This document shows positions 1 through 8,395 of a stretch of 11,351 bases of DNA, one piece after another. The position numbers and the translations under genes were made by a program. Where the stretch lies: assembly GCA_027577415.1 (NCBI GenBank), contig JANBQS010000836.1, forward strand, positions 1 to 11,351. The letters run 5' to 3'. The DNA comes from Coemansia sp. RSA 922. Its lineage: Eukaryota > Kickxellomycota > Kickxellomycetes > Kickxellales > Kickxellaceae. The notes beneath the pieces are model-generated. The model made no database searches and had not been told where the DNA came from. It was given only the letters and a program-made list of their open reading frames with translations. Position 1 is the stretch's first letter, and each line of letters starts with the position of its first letter.

Positions 1-720
1 GTGCATTTGTTATTTTTGTTGTCTAAGCAATATGATGAATGAATAACGACAGTGGTACTAGGCTACTACAATGACTAGGTACGAGAGAGAGCAAGAGATA
101 GGAGGTATGCGCTACTGCAGCAGTCAGAGCTTGGCTGAGCGCAGACCACTTACACTGCCTGCATTGCCTCGCGCCTCACAAGAAGCGGGGAGGGCGATCT
201 AACATCGCCTCAAGTGTACAGTAGCAGATCGCAAAAAGCAACCTAGACGGCAAGTACATTGCACACACACATATGACACGGGGTGGCGCCGCTCGTGCGG
301 CTTTTGTTATTATTGCCGACCGCATTTGTGGTCTTATTTTTAGCGGACCATTGTTCACGCAGGCATAAACAAAAAAAGGTTGTCGGGCGTTAAAGTGCTT
401 GCCTCGCACACATGGGCAATATAACCCAGCAGGCCAGAAAAAAAAAGGCAGTGTTTTTCTGTGTCGGAGGTTAGCAAGAGGCGTGGTGTCTTGTGTTTGC
501 TGTCATTTCGGAGGTTATTGTTTGTTGTGTTGTTGATGGCTGCTTATCGCCGTTCTTTTTTTTCCTCAGTCACAGGCGGTCTTTCTGGCTGTTGCCACAG
601 GCAATGAAGCAGGTTTTTTTTTTCTTTTGGGCTTAGAAAGAAGGGAGGGGGCCCAAATTTGAATTATAGAGGGATTCTCTCTCCTCGCAAGCAGTTTGTT
701 GTTGCTTTCTTATTTCGGAC
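1..720. other. Intergenic region with no supported gene
   Basis: I see no coding region here. Open frames on both strands are short, lack a convincing ATG start and show no recognisable motif. The stretch contains short simple-sequence runs (GA-rich near 85-100, CA-rich near 260-272) and several poly-T or poly-A tracts. It probably contains the far upstream regulatory sequence of the gene starting at 1616, and perhaps the 3' flank of a gene outside the window. Confidence 0.6.
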
Positions 721-1615
721 TGTCCTCTTCTCTCCTGTCTAAGCGGGTCATTGCTCTTCCACTTTTCTCTCTCCCTTCTTTCTCTCTCTTTTTTATACAC
801 CGCTGTTTTTATATACTATCGATATCCTCTCTACTATTTTTTTTTACCATATAGTTTATCCGCCCCTTGTCTTTTTTACTCCTCCCTTATAGACCGTGTT
901 TGTTTACTGCCAACACGCACTCCTCATTTTTCTTCTCTCTCTCCTCTCTCACACATCCGACAAAGCGCAAAAGTGCTGCGCTTATCGGCTGGATAAAGCT
1001 CCATCTGCATCCACACCCCACACACATCTTTATTTGGTCACATACATAGATTTTACATACTTCTGCGTCCAGACCGTTGCCTGCGCCGCTGGACTGTGTA
1101 GTATTTTTTTTTTTTTTTTTTCACAGCCCCCCACATCCTTGTGCGTCCATTTACACTCCGCCAATCACTTTCCTTGGTGGGGGTGAGGAACTCGCCATAT
1201 TTTTTTGTGCATCCTGGTTCCGGTCCCGTTGGGGGTTGCTCATAACCAGTTCCGTGAGCCTTCTTTTACAGCTCGCTTGTTGCTTGGCATTGTCCACACG
1301 CACTGTGTCAGCTGGCCCATCTCCGGACCGTTTGTTCTGTCTTCCTCCGGCTTTAAGCGCACAAAGCCACCTTTTCCGGGGCATTCTTTGGAGGTGGTCT
1401 GTCTGCAGCTGCCGCAACCCTTGTGTCGTTCCGCTGCTGCATTTGCATAGGCGTGCTCCACCACTGTTGCTGGCAGTCGACATAACATCAATAGCTGTTT
1501 AGCCGGCGTAGCGGCTGTCATTCACTGCATCTTTTTTCCCCCGCATCGCAATCACTCTGATTGACGGAGCACAGACACCAACTACTCTCTTGCATCAGAA
1601 CCGTTACACACAGCC
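721..1615 (+). promoter_or_regulatory. CT-rich promoter and long ATG-free leader of the recombinase-like gene
   Basis: Bases 721-960 are dense in C and T on the plus strand, as is common around fungal transcription starts. From 607 to 1615 the plus strand contains no ATG at all, while the reverse triplet CAT occurs about 25 times by hand count. This strand asymmetry suggests that much of the stretch is transcribed as an untranslated leader from which upstream start codons have been purged. An 18-base T run lies at 1104-1121. The exact start site and any leader intron cannot be placed from sequence alone. Confidence 0.55.
1104..1121 (+). repeat. 18-base poly-T tract
   Basis: An uninterrupted run of 18 T lies about 500 bases upstream of the start codon at 1616. 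Such tracts exclude nucleosomes in fungal promoters, which is known biology rather than something visible here. It is also a likely site of length variation. Confidence 0.9.
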
Positions 1616-4600
1616 ATGGCTATCGACATGGCATCGGTGCCCAAGCGCGTGGCAACCATCAAAGATGATGTCCCAAAGCAGCGCAAGAGGTCGCGCACGG
1701 GCGGTAGCAAGGACCTGTACGACGGACACTCGCAGGACGTCATGCTGGCCAAGACGCTGATCGACCCAGACCACCAGTGCTCTGTGACGACGGTCAAGGC
1801 GTACGTCACACATGTGTGTGCATGGTTCCGGTACTGCCGCACGCTGGCGGAGCCCAACTACACACTAGTGGACGAGGCCAAGCTGTCGGGATTTCTGACG
1901 TGGGCGACACAGACGCCACGTCTCCCGTGCAAGACCGGGTCAGTGGGTAGTGGTGGATCAATGTCATACCAGTCGGCACGGCGCTATGTTGAGGGCGGGA
2001 TCCTGGCGCTATGGCGTCGGTACCGCAAGGCCGACGACGAGAACCCGCTGCATGCTCTCGGGTACCTCAATACCAAGTACGCCATCCGCGAGGCCACCGC
2101 CGGCGAGCGGCCTCAGTGCCAGCCAGAGCGCAGCTACACGGCGCTGCTCGTCGGTCCGGAGCAGGAGGACAGCATCGTGCGCGACCTGTTGTCGGCCGAG
2201 CACGACCCTGCAGCCAGCATCCGCGCATGGGCGTTCTACTGCCTGGGCGCAGCCACATGGATCCCCGGCACGCGTCGGCTGCACCTGCGTCTGGACTCGC
2301 TGCTGATGTCGCTGCGCACGGACGCGCGACTGGTCGAGCACACGACTGTGCCGTTCCTCGAGTTCCGCGTTAGCCCAGACCCGAGCGCTGCGACAGCGCG
2401 GTTTGCCGAGGTGTCTTTGGCGCGGCATACTAACCCGCTTGTGTGCCCGTGGTATGCCGTGGCGGTGCTGATCTTCCAGCAGTGGCAGGCGCAGCCGTCG
2501 GCGATGGCATCGGCGTCAATGTACGACCTCAACTCGTGGATCCGCCAGCCGCTGTTTCTCGCCGACACTGAGGACTCGCTGCTATTCCTGCCCGACGACA
2601 CGCGCGTGCAAATGGTCATGGACGAGATTACGCCGCTGTTAGCCCAGGCCACCGCTCCGGCGAAGGCCACAGCCGACTCTCATGTGCTGCGGCGTCGCGA
2701 TAAGCTGATGGCCGAGATGCTGGGTCTGTCGGCAGCGCAAGTAGTCAGGCTAGAAAAGTGGCGTGTGCACCACCGCCGCCCTGGAGTGACACGACAGCAG
2801 ACGTTCTTCGACTTGACGCTGGTCTTGAGTGGTCAGACCCCGCCACCGCCACAGACCGATACCCTGCATACGATTCGCGCTCCGGCGCGCACGCGACTGC
2901 AAGTGCCTGAACATCTGCTGGCCCAGGTGTTCCCCTGGCTTAGTGGCAGCACTCCGCGCCCTGGGTCGGGCCTCCATGGCGGCTTTGGCATGGGCGCCAT
3001 CAAGCCCTCGAGCGCGCCATTTGTGTCGCGTCAGCGCTCGCACAGTATGAGCGCTGCTGCCAACTCTGAGGACGTGGCTCGCGCTGAGCGCAACGCCAGT
3101 CTGCGCCTGATGCACGAGCTGGCTACCGTGCTGTTGCAAGACACGGCGGCGCTGATGGCTAGCCCGCAGCACGCCCAGTTGATTGAGGACCATCCGCTGT
3201 TCCAGCACCCGCTGTTCACGTCGCGCGCCTTCCGCGACTTTTGCTCATACGCGCAGCAGGCCTTGTCGCTGCAGCACGTCGACATGTACGCACACAGCAC
3301 TTTTGCCCCGCCGCCGCATCTGATGTCGCCTGTGGAGCCGCCTATGTTGCACCACTCCATGTCGATGCCGGCTCACCACCACCAGCTACCGACCTTCTCT
3401 CCTCACGCCGGCCTGGAGATGCTCTCGACGCCTCAGGCAAACTTCCCGCCGCTGGCTGTTGCCGCTCATCCTCACCGTGCGAGCATGTCGTCCGAGTCGC
3501 TCATGGCATTCCCAAAGCCCGAGCACCACTCGACTGCCTCCTTTTTGGCTGCGCCCTTCCCCATGGGTCGTAGCCGCAGGCACACATTTGAAACCATTGG
3601 CGAAGAGGACTCTATGGCTCTGGCTCAAGTGACAGCTGCTACGGCCGCCGTGTTCTCCCCGGCGCATAGCCAGGCGATGCCGCAGTTCAACCCCATGCTC
3701 TTGTCGCAGCCGCTGTCTTTCCCGCCTCAGCTCCACTCGACAATGTCCTCGCAATCAGTGGCTACAGCGTGCCAGCCACCAGCAATTGCCTTCCCGCAGC
3801 TTGCCGAGGAGCCTGAACCTGAGACAGCCGCAGATCCCATGTCACAGCAGTGCTTTATGCAGTTCATCGACTATCTCTCGGTCTACAACCAGCAGCAACC
3901 ATCGCAGACACAAGGTCATTCGGGCTTCTTCCAGCCGCCGATGCTGCCAACCGTGAATTCTCAGTCGCTGCTTCATGGAAGCATGATTGCTGCTAACCAA
4001 GCCGTCAGCGGTGTTGCGTCTACTCACTTCCCGCGTTTGGCCTCTGAAAGCAGCGAGACGACTGCCTCGCCCGAGCCTGCCACTGCAGTCAACGGCCACT
4101 ACCAGCAACAGCAGTCCATGTTTATCAAGCACGCGGCACACGGCGACAGAGTCTACCACCCGCACCCGAGCCACCACCGTCCGTCGTTCACTACGCCGCC
4201 ATCGCTCTTGTTGGCGCCCGCCGCGCTGACTGCTGCTGCGGCCATGGCGATGAGCACGGCACAAAACACGGGTCCTCTGCCACCTGCTGACCAGGACAGC
4301 CTATCGTTGTACTTTAGCAGCGCGGCATCTCCGGCCAACACTGCTGGTCACCACCACCACCTTCACCAGGACTTTATCGACCCGACCTCGACGCTGGTCA
4401 ATAGCACCACTAGTCAATCGCACCACCAGCAGCAACACATGCTGATGATGTCAAATAGCAAGAACTTGCATGCCTCTTCGTCATCGTCTTCGCTGTCTCA
4501 GTCATCGTCGTCGCCGACTCCCACACCTCCAACATCGTCTAGTCCTGGCGTCCACTTGGACAGCTCGACTAGTGCTGTCGCCAGCGCGATGCACTTTTCC

Positions 4601-4654
4601 GTCGCTCCGCACAATATGCAGTTCAAAACCGACCACGAGCTTTACTTGCAATAA
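1616..4654 (+). CDS. Crypton/Ndc10-like tyrosine-recombinase-fold protein with long Q/H/S-rich tail, probably domesticated and inactive
   Basis: Single exon, 1012 aa. The ATG has good context (CAGCCATGG) and an in-frame TGA lies just upstream at 1562-1564. A basic nuclear-localisation-like patch is at residues 20-27 (PKQRKRSR). Residues ~35-135 look like a helical core-binding domain. Residues ~200-400 look like the catalytic fold: box I IPGTRR (catalytic Arg expected at R220), the HTNPLVCP motif at 271-278 typical of Ndc10/Crypton-type proteins, box II HVLR (H356, R359), then W382 at the His/Trp position. The nucleophilic Tyr expected near 397 is FF, and no Tyr occurs from 304 to 544. Residues ~484-556 are a helix-rich island. 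The rest is low complexity: a His run at 912-915, HHQQQH at 936-941, Ser runs near 954-966. Inference: a DNA-binding regulator derived from a Crypton-type recombinase. It could also be a diverged centromere-binding Ndc10 relative. The gene is sure; the fold assignment is moderately sure. Confidence 0.88.
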   Translation: MAIDMASVPKRVATIKDDVPKQRKRSRTGGSKDLYDGHSQDVMLAKTLIDPDHQCSVTTVKAYVTHVCAWFRYCRTLAEPNYTLVDEAKLSGFLTWATQTPRLPCKTGSVGSGGSMSYQSARRYVEGGILALWRRYRKADDENPLHALGYLNTKYAIREATAGERPQCQPERSYTALLVGPEQEDSIVRDLLSAEHDPAASIRAWAFYCLGAATWIPGTRRLHLRLDSLLMSLRTDARLVEHTTVPFLEFRVSPDPSAATARFAEVSLARHTNPLVCPWYAVAVLIFQQWQAQPSAMASASMYDLNSWIRQPLFLADTEDSLLFLPDDTRVQMVMDEITPLLAQATAPAKATADSHVLRRRDKLMAEMLGLSAAQVVRLEKWRVHHRRPGVTRQQTFFDLTLVLSGQTPPPPQTDTLHTIRAPARTRLQVPEHLLAQVFPWLSGSTPRPGSGLHGGFGMGAIKPSSAPFVSRQRSHSMSAAANSEDVARAERNASLRLMHELATVLLQDTAALMASPQHAQLIEDHPLFQHPLFTSRAFRDFCSYAQQALSLQHVDMYAHSTFAPPPHLMSPVEPPMLHHSMSMPAHHHQLPTFSPHAGLEMLSTPQANFPPLAVAAHPHRASMSSESLMAFPKPEHHSTASFLAAPFPMGRSRRHTFETIGEEDSMALAQVTAATAAVFSPAHSQAMPQFNPMLLSQPLSFPPQLHSTMSSQSVATACQPPAIAFPQLAEEPEPETAADPMSQQCFMQFIDYLSVYNQQQPSQTQGHSGFFQPPMLPTVNSQSLLHGSMIAANQAVSGVASTHFPRLASESSETTASPEPATAVNGHYQQQQSMFIKHAAHGDRVYHPHPSHHRPSFTTPPSLLLAPAALTAAAAMAMSTAQNTGPLPPADQDSLSLYFSSAASPANTAGHHHHLHQDFIDPTSTLVNSTTSQSHHQQQHMLMMSNSKNLHASSSSSSLSQSSSSPTPTPPTSSSPGVHLDSSTSAVASAMHFSVAPHNMQFKTDHELYLQ

Positions 4655-4664
4655 GACATTTCTT

Positions 4665-4670
4665 TTTATT
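4665..4670 (-). terminator. Candidate poly(A) signal AATAAA for VAC8
   Basis: AATAAA on the minus strand, about 88 bases past the VAC8 stop codon. It lies only 11 bases beyond the stop codon of the convergent gene on the plus strand, so the VAC8 transcript would end inside, and antisense to, the 3' end of that gene. Confidence 0.5.
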
Positions 4671-4757
4671 TCTTTTTTTTTATACTACAAACTCACAACT
4701 ACACACATGTTAAACTGGTATTGTAAGTTGCATTATGTGGTCATTGAATACTTAAGA

Positions 4758-6695
4758 TTATTTGCCTGCTACTTGTTGCGAGCTAAAATCATCAATAAGC
4801 GATATTGCTTGACATGCCAGAGCTCCTGCCCGAAGCGCTTCGTGATCTCTTCCATTTGCCACAATGTGCTCGCCGTTAGCAATGAACGCCATTATATGGC
4901 CATCAGCAGCATCAACCTGCTTGCCCTTAGCGTCGTCGATAACCGAGGAGAAGCGCGTTGACGATGCCACAGAGCAAGACGACGACAGTACCGCTTTGCA
5001 TTTGGCTATTTCCTCGATAGCCGCCACCAGCTGCGCATCACAGGCAATACGCTCAACCAAGTCGGCGCGAACACATCCCAACAGAGTCTTGGTTAGCCAC
5101 ACCGCTATGGAGCGCACATTAGTGTTGGCGTACTCTGGCAGTGTCATGATCTTGATGAGACAGCCGCGGATGCCGCCATTGGGCGCCCGCCACAGCCTCA
5201 CGAGCTCATCATAAACCTCAGCTGTCCCTTTGCTAGCCAAAGTACCGAGCGTCAAGCAAGCGTTATACTCAGCCTCCAAGTCCCTGCAGCGAGTCAATTG
5301 CACCAGTGGCTTGCAGAATCCCAGCTCGACTATAGGTCGCCACAACTGGTCGTTGAGCGCAAACACGCTTAGGGCAGCTGCCAGCTCGCACAGAACCTTC
5401 GGATGTGTCCTGCTATCAGTTAGTGCAATTTTCACGCGGTCGAATAACCCAGAGTCAATAAACGCTTGCTTATCTTGTCCGCTGTTCGCCGCCATATTAC
5501 GGACTGTCGATATTGCGTGACACTGGAGGTCTGGCTCATCTGCCTGTGGTATCAGGTCGACTAGCTCGGGAAGAAATCCAGAGCAGATTATCGGTGTCTC
5601 GTTACGAGAGTCGATAGACAAGTTGCGTAGACAGGCGCATGTCGAGGTAATCAAGATCGTGTATGACGACTGCAATAGCGGTAGTAGGGCGTCCAGGCCG
5701 CCGCTATCTACTATCTGTACCTGGTACCGCGAGTCGCAGGCCAGGTTGCGGAGTGCGAGGACTATTTGCGACTGGATTTTAATTTTAAGCGGTCGATATA
5801 AAGCCTTAACCAGCATATCGATGAGTTCTGGCTGCGAGTCCCACAGAACATTTCGTCCACCAACATCTACCGCTATATTACTAAGTGCCGTAATCGCATA
5901 GTACTGCGTCTCCTCATCCACTGACGCGATAAGATCAACCAATACGGCGACCGACCCAGCCTCAATAAGCATTAACCGCAGTTCAGGCCTATGCGTCATA
6001 TTCAGTAGTGCGCCAGTGGCGTTCCTTTGCACTCGCTGGTCTTTGGACCGAGCCAGGCGGGTTAGCGGGACCAGGGCTCCGCTTTTCGCTATGGCTAGTT
6101 TGTTTTCTTCGTCGGCTGCCAAATTGGTGATACACCCGACCGAGTTTATCTGCGCGCTGGTGTTGGGCGATAGCATTTGGCGTATCAAAGGCTCTAGTCC
6201 GCCCATCTTAACTATGAGCCGCTTGTTTTCCACCACGCTAGCCAGGTTGCCTAACGCCGCCGATGCACCATGTTGTACGTCAATGTATGCGGATTGGAGT
6301 AGATACAACATTGGCTCGAGTGCTTCGGGAGAGATGGGCCGTACGTCGTACTCTGATATCTCGTTGAATGCCGTCGCCGCTGACAGCTGCAAGTGGTGGA
6401 CGTCCGAATGCGCAAGCACAGTTAGCGACTTTAGCGCTTCTCCCTCGTAAAAGCTAACCCTCGTATCAGCTAAAATAATAATAAATAGTACATGTGTTAG
6501 TACATCAATTATTACTTGTTATCTACGGTATGTGCGTAGTTACTTGCTTTCAAATAGCTTGACCAGTGCTGCTACCGCATGCCGCTCTCGGTCGCCAAGC
6601 AACGGCTGGTATTCCTGGGCCTCTCTGCAGTCGTCATCGTTAGCGCTAACCTTGCAACAATTGATGCCGCAGATACTCGACAAGCTAGACCCCAT
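4758..6695 (-). CDS. VAC8: Vac8, vacuolar armadillo-repeat protein (two exons)
   Basis: Exon 1 is 6695-6544 and exon 2 is 6453-4758, giving 615 aa (yeast Vac8 has 578). Exon 1 starts MGSSLS, fitting the N-myristoylation pattern (Gly2, Ser6), with Cys9, Cys13 and Cys14 as likely palmitoylation sites. The segment EYQPLLGDRERHAV is typical of fungal Vac8 just before the armadillo array. Exon 2 encodes tandem armadillo repeats from about residue 60 to 530, including the family signatures AALGNLA, GCITNLA, VQRNATGALLNMTH, TALSNIAVD and LALRNLA. The last ~75 residues are a divergent tail. In yeast, Vac8 sits on the vacuole membrane and acts in vacuole inheritance (Vac17), the nucleus-vacuole junction (Nvj1), autophagy (Atg13) and vacuole fusion. 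An ATG search alone misses exon 1, which carries the membrane anchor. Confidence 0.95.
6454..6543 (-). other. VAC8: VAC8 intron (90 nt)
   Basis: The donor is AA|GTAACT after codon 50 (phase 2). A perfect TACTAAC branch point follows, then the in-frame acceptor GTTAG|C, giving Asn at the junction. The first AG after the branch point (TTTTAG, ending at 6470, 27 nt past the branch A) would join AA to C followed directly by TGA, a stop. A third option, CGAG ending at 6460, is also in frame and adds two residues. Retention of the intron also gives an immediate TAA stop. Confidence 0.8.
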
Positions 6696-6804
6696 GAGTG
6701 TAGTTATTGGATATGCGTAAAAAAAAATAGGAAAGTAGAGTCGTTAAAAGAGGGTGTAGAGACAGGGATATGTGGCGAAGAAAAAAAACGTGAGTGGTGA
6801 GCAT
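6685..6804 (-). other. Possible uORF overlapping the VAC8 start codon
   Basis: The nearest upstream ATG on the VAC8 strand (6804-6802) opens a 39-codon frame that runs through the VAC8 ATG in another frame and stops at 6687-6685 (TAG). It matters only if transcription starts upstream of 6804. The CT-rich stretch around 6740-6790 suggests that many transcripts may start downstream of it. I do not claim that it is translated. Confidence 0.25.
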
Positions 6805-7158
6805 ACAACGTGAATAGAGAAAAAAGGGGATGCACAAAGCAGGAGAAGAAGGAGAATTTGGTCCCTACCAAGTATAATGTTGCACGGCGAGAGAACGGTC
6901 CTGCGCCTGCAAAAAAAGTCGGCTTGACATCCCGTTTTACGCAAAGCCACATTTTGAGAATTGTTTCCTAAATTGGCATCTCGGGCGAAGCGTTCTGCAT
7001 TTCCAGACAGTTGTATCCTGCAGACATCTTTGTTGGCCACCTGCAGGACCATTTCCTAGGTACTTTTCACCAAGAGACCGTAGTTAGGTAGGACTGCGTA
7101 AATTTCGAGTGTATGTAAAATTTTGACTTTTCTGATAAGAAGGTAAAAAAGGGGGTGG
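6696..7158 (-). promoter_or_regulatory. VAC8 upstream region and uS5m 3' flank
   Basis: These 463 bases separate two genes on the minus strand. The half near VAC8 is rich in C and T on the VAC8 strand, as is usual for a fungal promoter and leader. I found no clear TATA box. Open frames here have no recognisable motif and lie in low-complexity sequence. I found no AATAAA for uS5m. Confidence 0.45.
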
Positions 7159-8226
7159 CTATTTGCGGACGTATGTTGGCTTAATGTTGCCGTAGTATGT
7201 GTGGTAGACGTCGAGGAGGCGCAGACCGCGGGCTCTGGCCAGGTCGTCGGGGACACGCTGTGTCTGCAAGGCGCCAAACACGGTCTTGATAACGTTCATA
7301 GGGTTTCGAGACCCGTGGATCTTGCCAGCCAAATCCTGGATCCCGATGCATTCGCAGATTTCATGCACCACCGGCGACACGCGGCAGCCAAAGCCCGGAC
7401 GACGCGCCCACAGCAGTAGCTTTGTAGCCTTGAATTTGTGCTCAATGTCGTGGTAGATTGTGCGATCGTCGTACCGCGGAAAGTGCTGCATGCTTTTAAT
7501 GGCCTGGCGGGTAGCCATTACCACGGCCTTGGACGCCTCAAAGCTCTTACCTTCGCCATAGCCAGCCGACCCCATGCCATTGCCAACCACGACCATGGCG
7601 TACATCGAGGGGATCTTGCCCTTGCTCGTCATCTGCGTCGTGCGCTTCACCACTAGTGTTTTCTTCGACAGCTTTCCAAACTGCTCAAACGGGATCAACA
7701 GGTCTTCGGACCAGAACATGCCGTCGTCTGCGTTGCTCACCTCCTCTAGGTTGATTTTGGCGGGCTGCTTTGGGTACTTTCTGAAAAAGTTGGCTGGCGG
7801 ATCTACGATATTGCGCTCCTTATTGACCATCGCCTCGATGTTGCTCGCTGAAGATATGTTTGAGCCCAGCTCTTGCGCCTTTTGCTTCTTCCACAACTCA
7901 ATAATAGAGGTGTTATCGGACACGTCGTCGTATATCGGATCGAGCTTGCTAAAGTCTGGAAAGCTCTTCGTCATGGCTGCCGACACGACGGTTCCCAAAG
8001 TTCCGCGTTTCTTTTCAACGGCCGTACTAGCACTAAACGCACGAATGTCTACTTGTGTGGATTGATATAGAGAGAAGTACGAGTGAGTTAGCTTTGGTGG
8101 TTGCAATCGAGTGGAGTGACTCGTAATCTTGTTTATTTTTTTCCGGCCCAGTTGATTCAAATGCGCTTATCGCTTACCTGCAGTGGCCTGAACTCGCCGT
8201 GCCAGGCGCAGAGCAATAGTCGACAT
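7159..8226 (-). CDS. MRPS5: Mitochondrial small-subunit ribosomal protein uS5 (two exons)
   Basis: Exon 1 is 8226-8178 and exon 2 is 8051-7159 (or starts at 8048), giving 313 or 312 aa. Exon 1 encodes an Arg-rich amphipathic presequence (MSTIALRLARRVQATA). Exon 2 begins DIRAFSAS, where RAF|S matches the usual R-x-F|S processing site of mitochondrial precursors, at about residue 22. The S5 N-terminal double-stranded-RNA-binding fold lies at about 146-210, with GNGMGSAGYGEGKS followed by a helix starting FEASKA. The C-terminal S5 domain lies at about 222-278, with GFGCRV and GSRNPMNVIKTVFGAL aligning with the bacterial SNNPINVV segment. The protein belongs to the mitoribosome small subunit near the mRNA entry and decoding region. 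The long ORF running into the intron (to 8160) has a plausible ATG but loses the presequence, so I prefer the spliced start. Context AAAAAATGTC supports it. Confidence 0.94.
8052..8177 (-). other. MRPS5: uS5m intron (126 or 129 nt) with NAGNAG acceptor
   Basis: The donor is CAG|GTAAGC (phase 1). CTAAC lies at 8091-8087, 36-39 nt before the acceptor. The acceptor is AAGTAG: cutting after AAG (intron end 8052) or after TAG (intron end 8049) both keep frame and differ by one Val just before the presequence cleavage site. If the intron is retained, translation stops at a TAA four codons after the splice-junction codon. Confidence 0.85.
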
Positions 8227-8328
8227 TTTTTCCACCGCAAATTATAGACAAAAAAGGCTGATTTAAGGTGAGTTGCTGGAGCAAAAAAGTTCAACTCTTA
8301 AATTTCGCTGTTATCACTAGGGGCACTC

Positions 8329-8341
8329 GGATCAACGATCC
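8329..8341. repeat. Inverted repeat GGATC-N3-GATCC
   Basis: A perfect 5-bp inverted repeat around AAC, the first of three in the divergent promoter. It could be a binding site for a dimeric regulator. No specific factor can be named. Confidence 0.5.
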
Positions 8342-8351
8342 AGATCTAATG

Positions 8352-8370
8352 ATCAAAAAGTAGTTTTGAT
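8352..8370. repeat. Inverted repeat ATCAAAA-N5-TTTTGAT
   Basis: A perfect 7-bp inverted repeat with a 5-base centre, 10 bases after the previous one. Confidence 0.5.
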
Positions 8371-8395
8371 GGCAGGCCGAGCAAAGCCACTGGCG

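Noticed and set aside
176..409. 77-codon open frame on the minus strand
   Set aside because: It starts at GTG rather than ATG, has no motif and lies in mixed low-complexity sequence.
1151..1521. Open frames on both strands within the leader region (for example 1483-1151 and 1521-1240, minus)
   Set aside because: Those on the plus strand cannot start because no ATG exists there. Those on the minus strand show no motif, and the ATG bias favours plus-strand leader identity.
2009..4341. Many long open frames antisense to or overlapping the 1012-residue gene
   Set aside because: They are shadows of a GC-rich coding region. Their compositions are Arg, Ala and Pro rich with no family motif.
1616..4654. 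An intact, mobile Crypton element
   Set aside because: The catalytic Tyr is missing, the tail is regulator-like, and I saw no flanking direct repeats that would mark element ends.
7300..7325. TTTCGAGACCC sequence resembling a tRNA T-arm
   Set aside because: It lies inside the conserved S5 domain coding sequence and has no matching acceptor or anticodon arms.
7159..8160. Unspliced start of uS5m at 8160 (a 333-aa form)
   Set aside because: It reads through the branch point and pyrimidine tract, and lacks a good presequence. The upstream exon supplies an Arg-rich presequence joined in frame to a R-A-F|S site.
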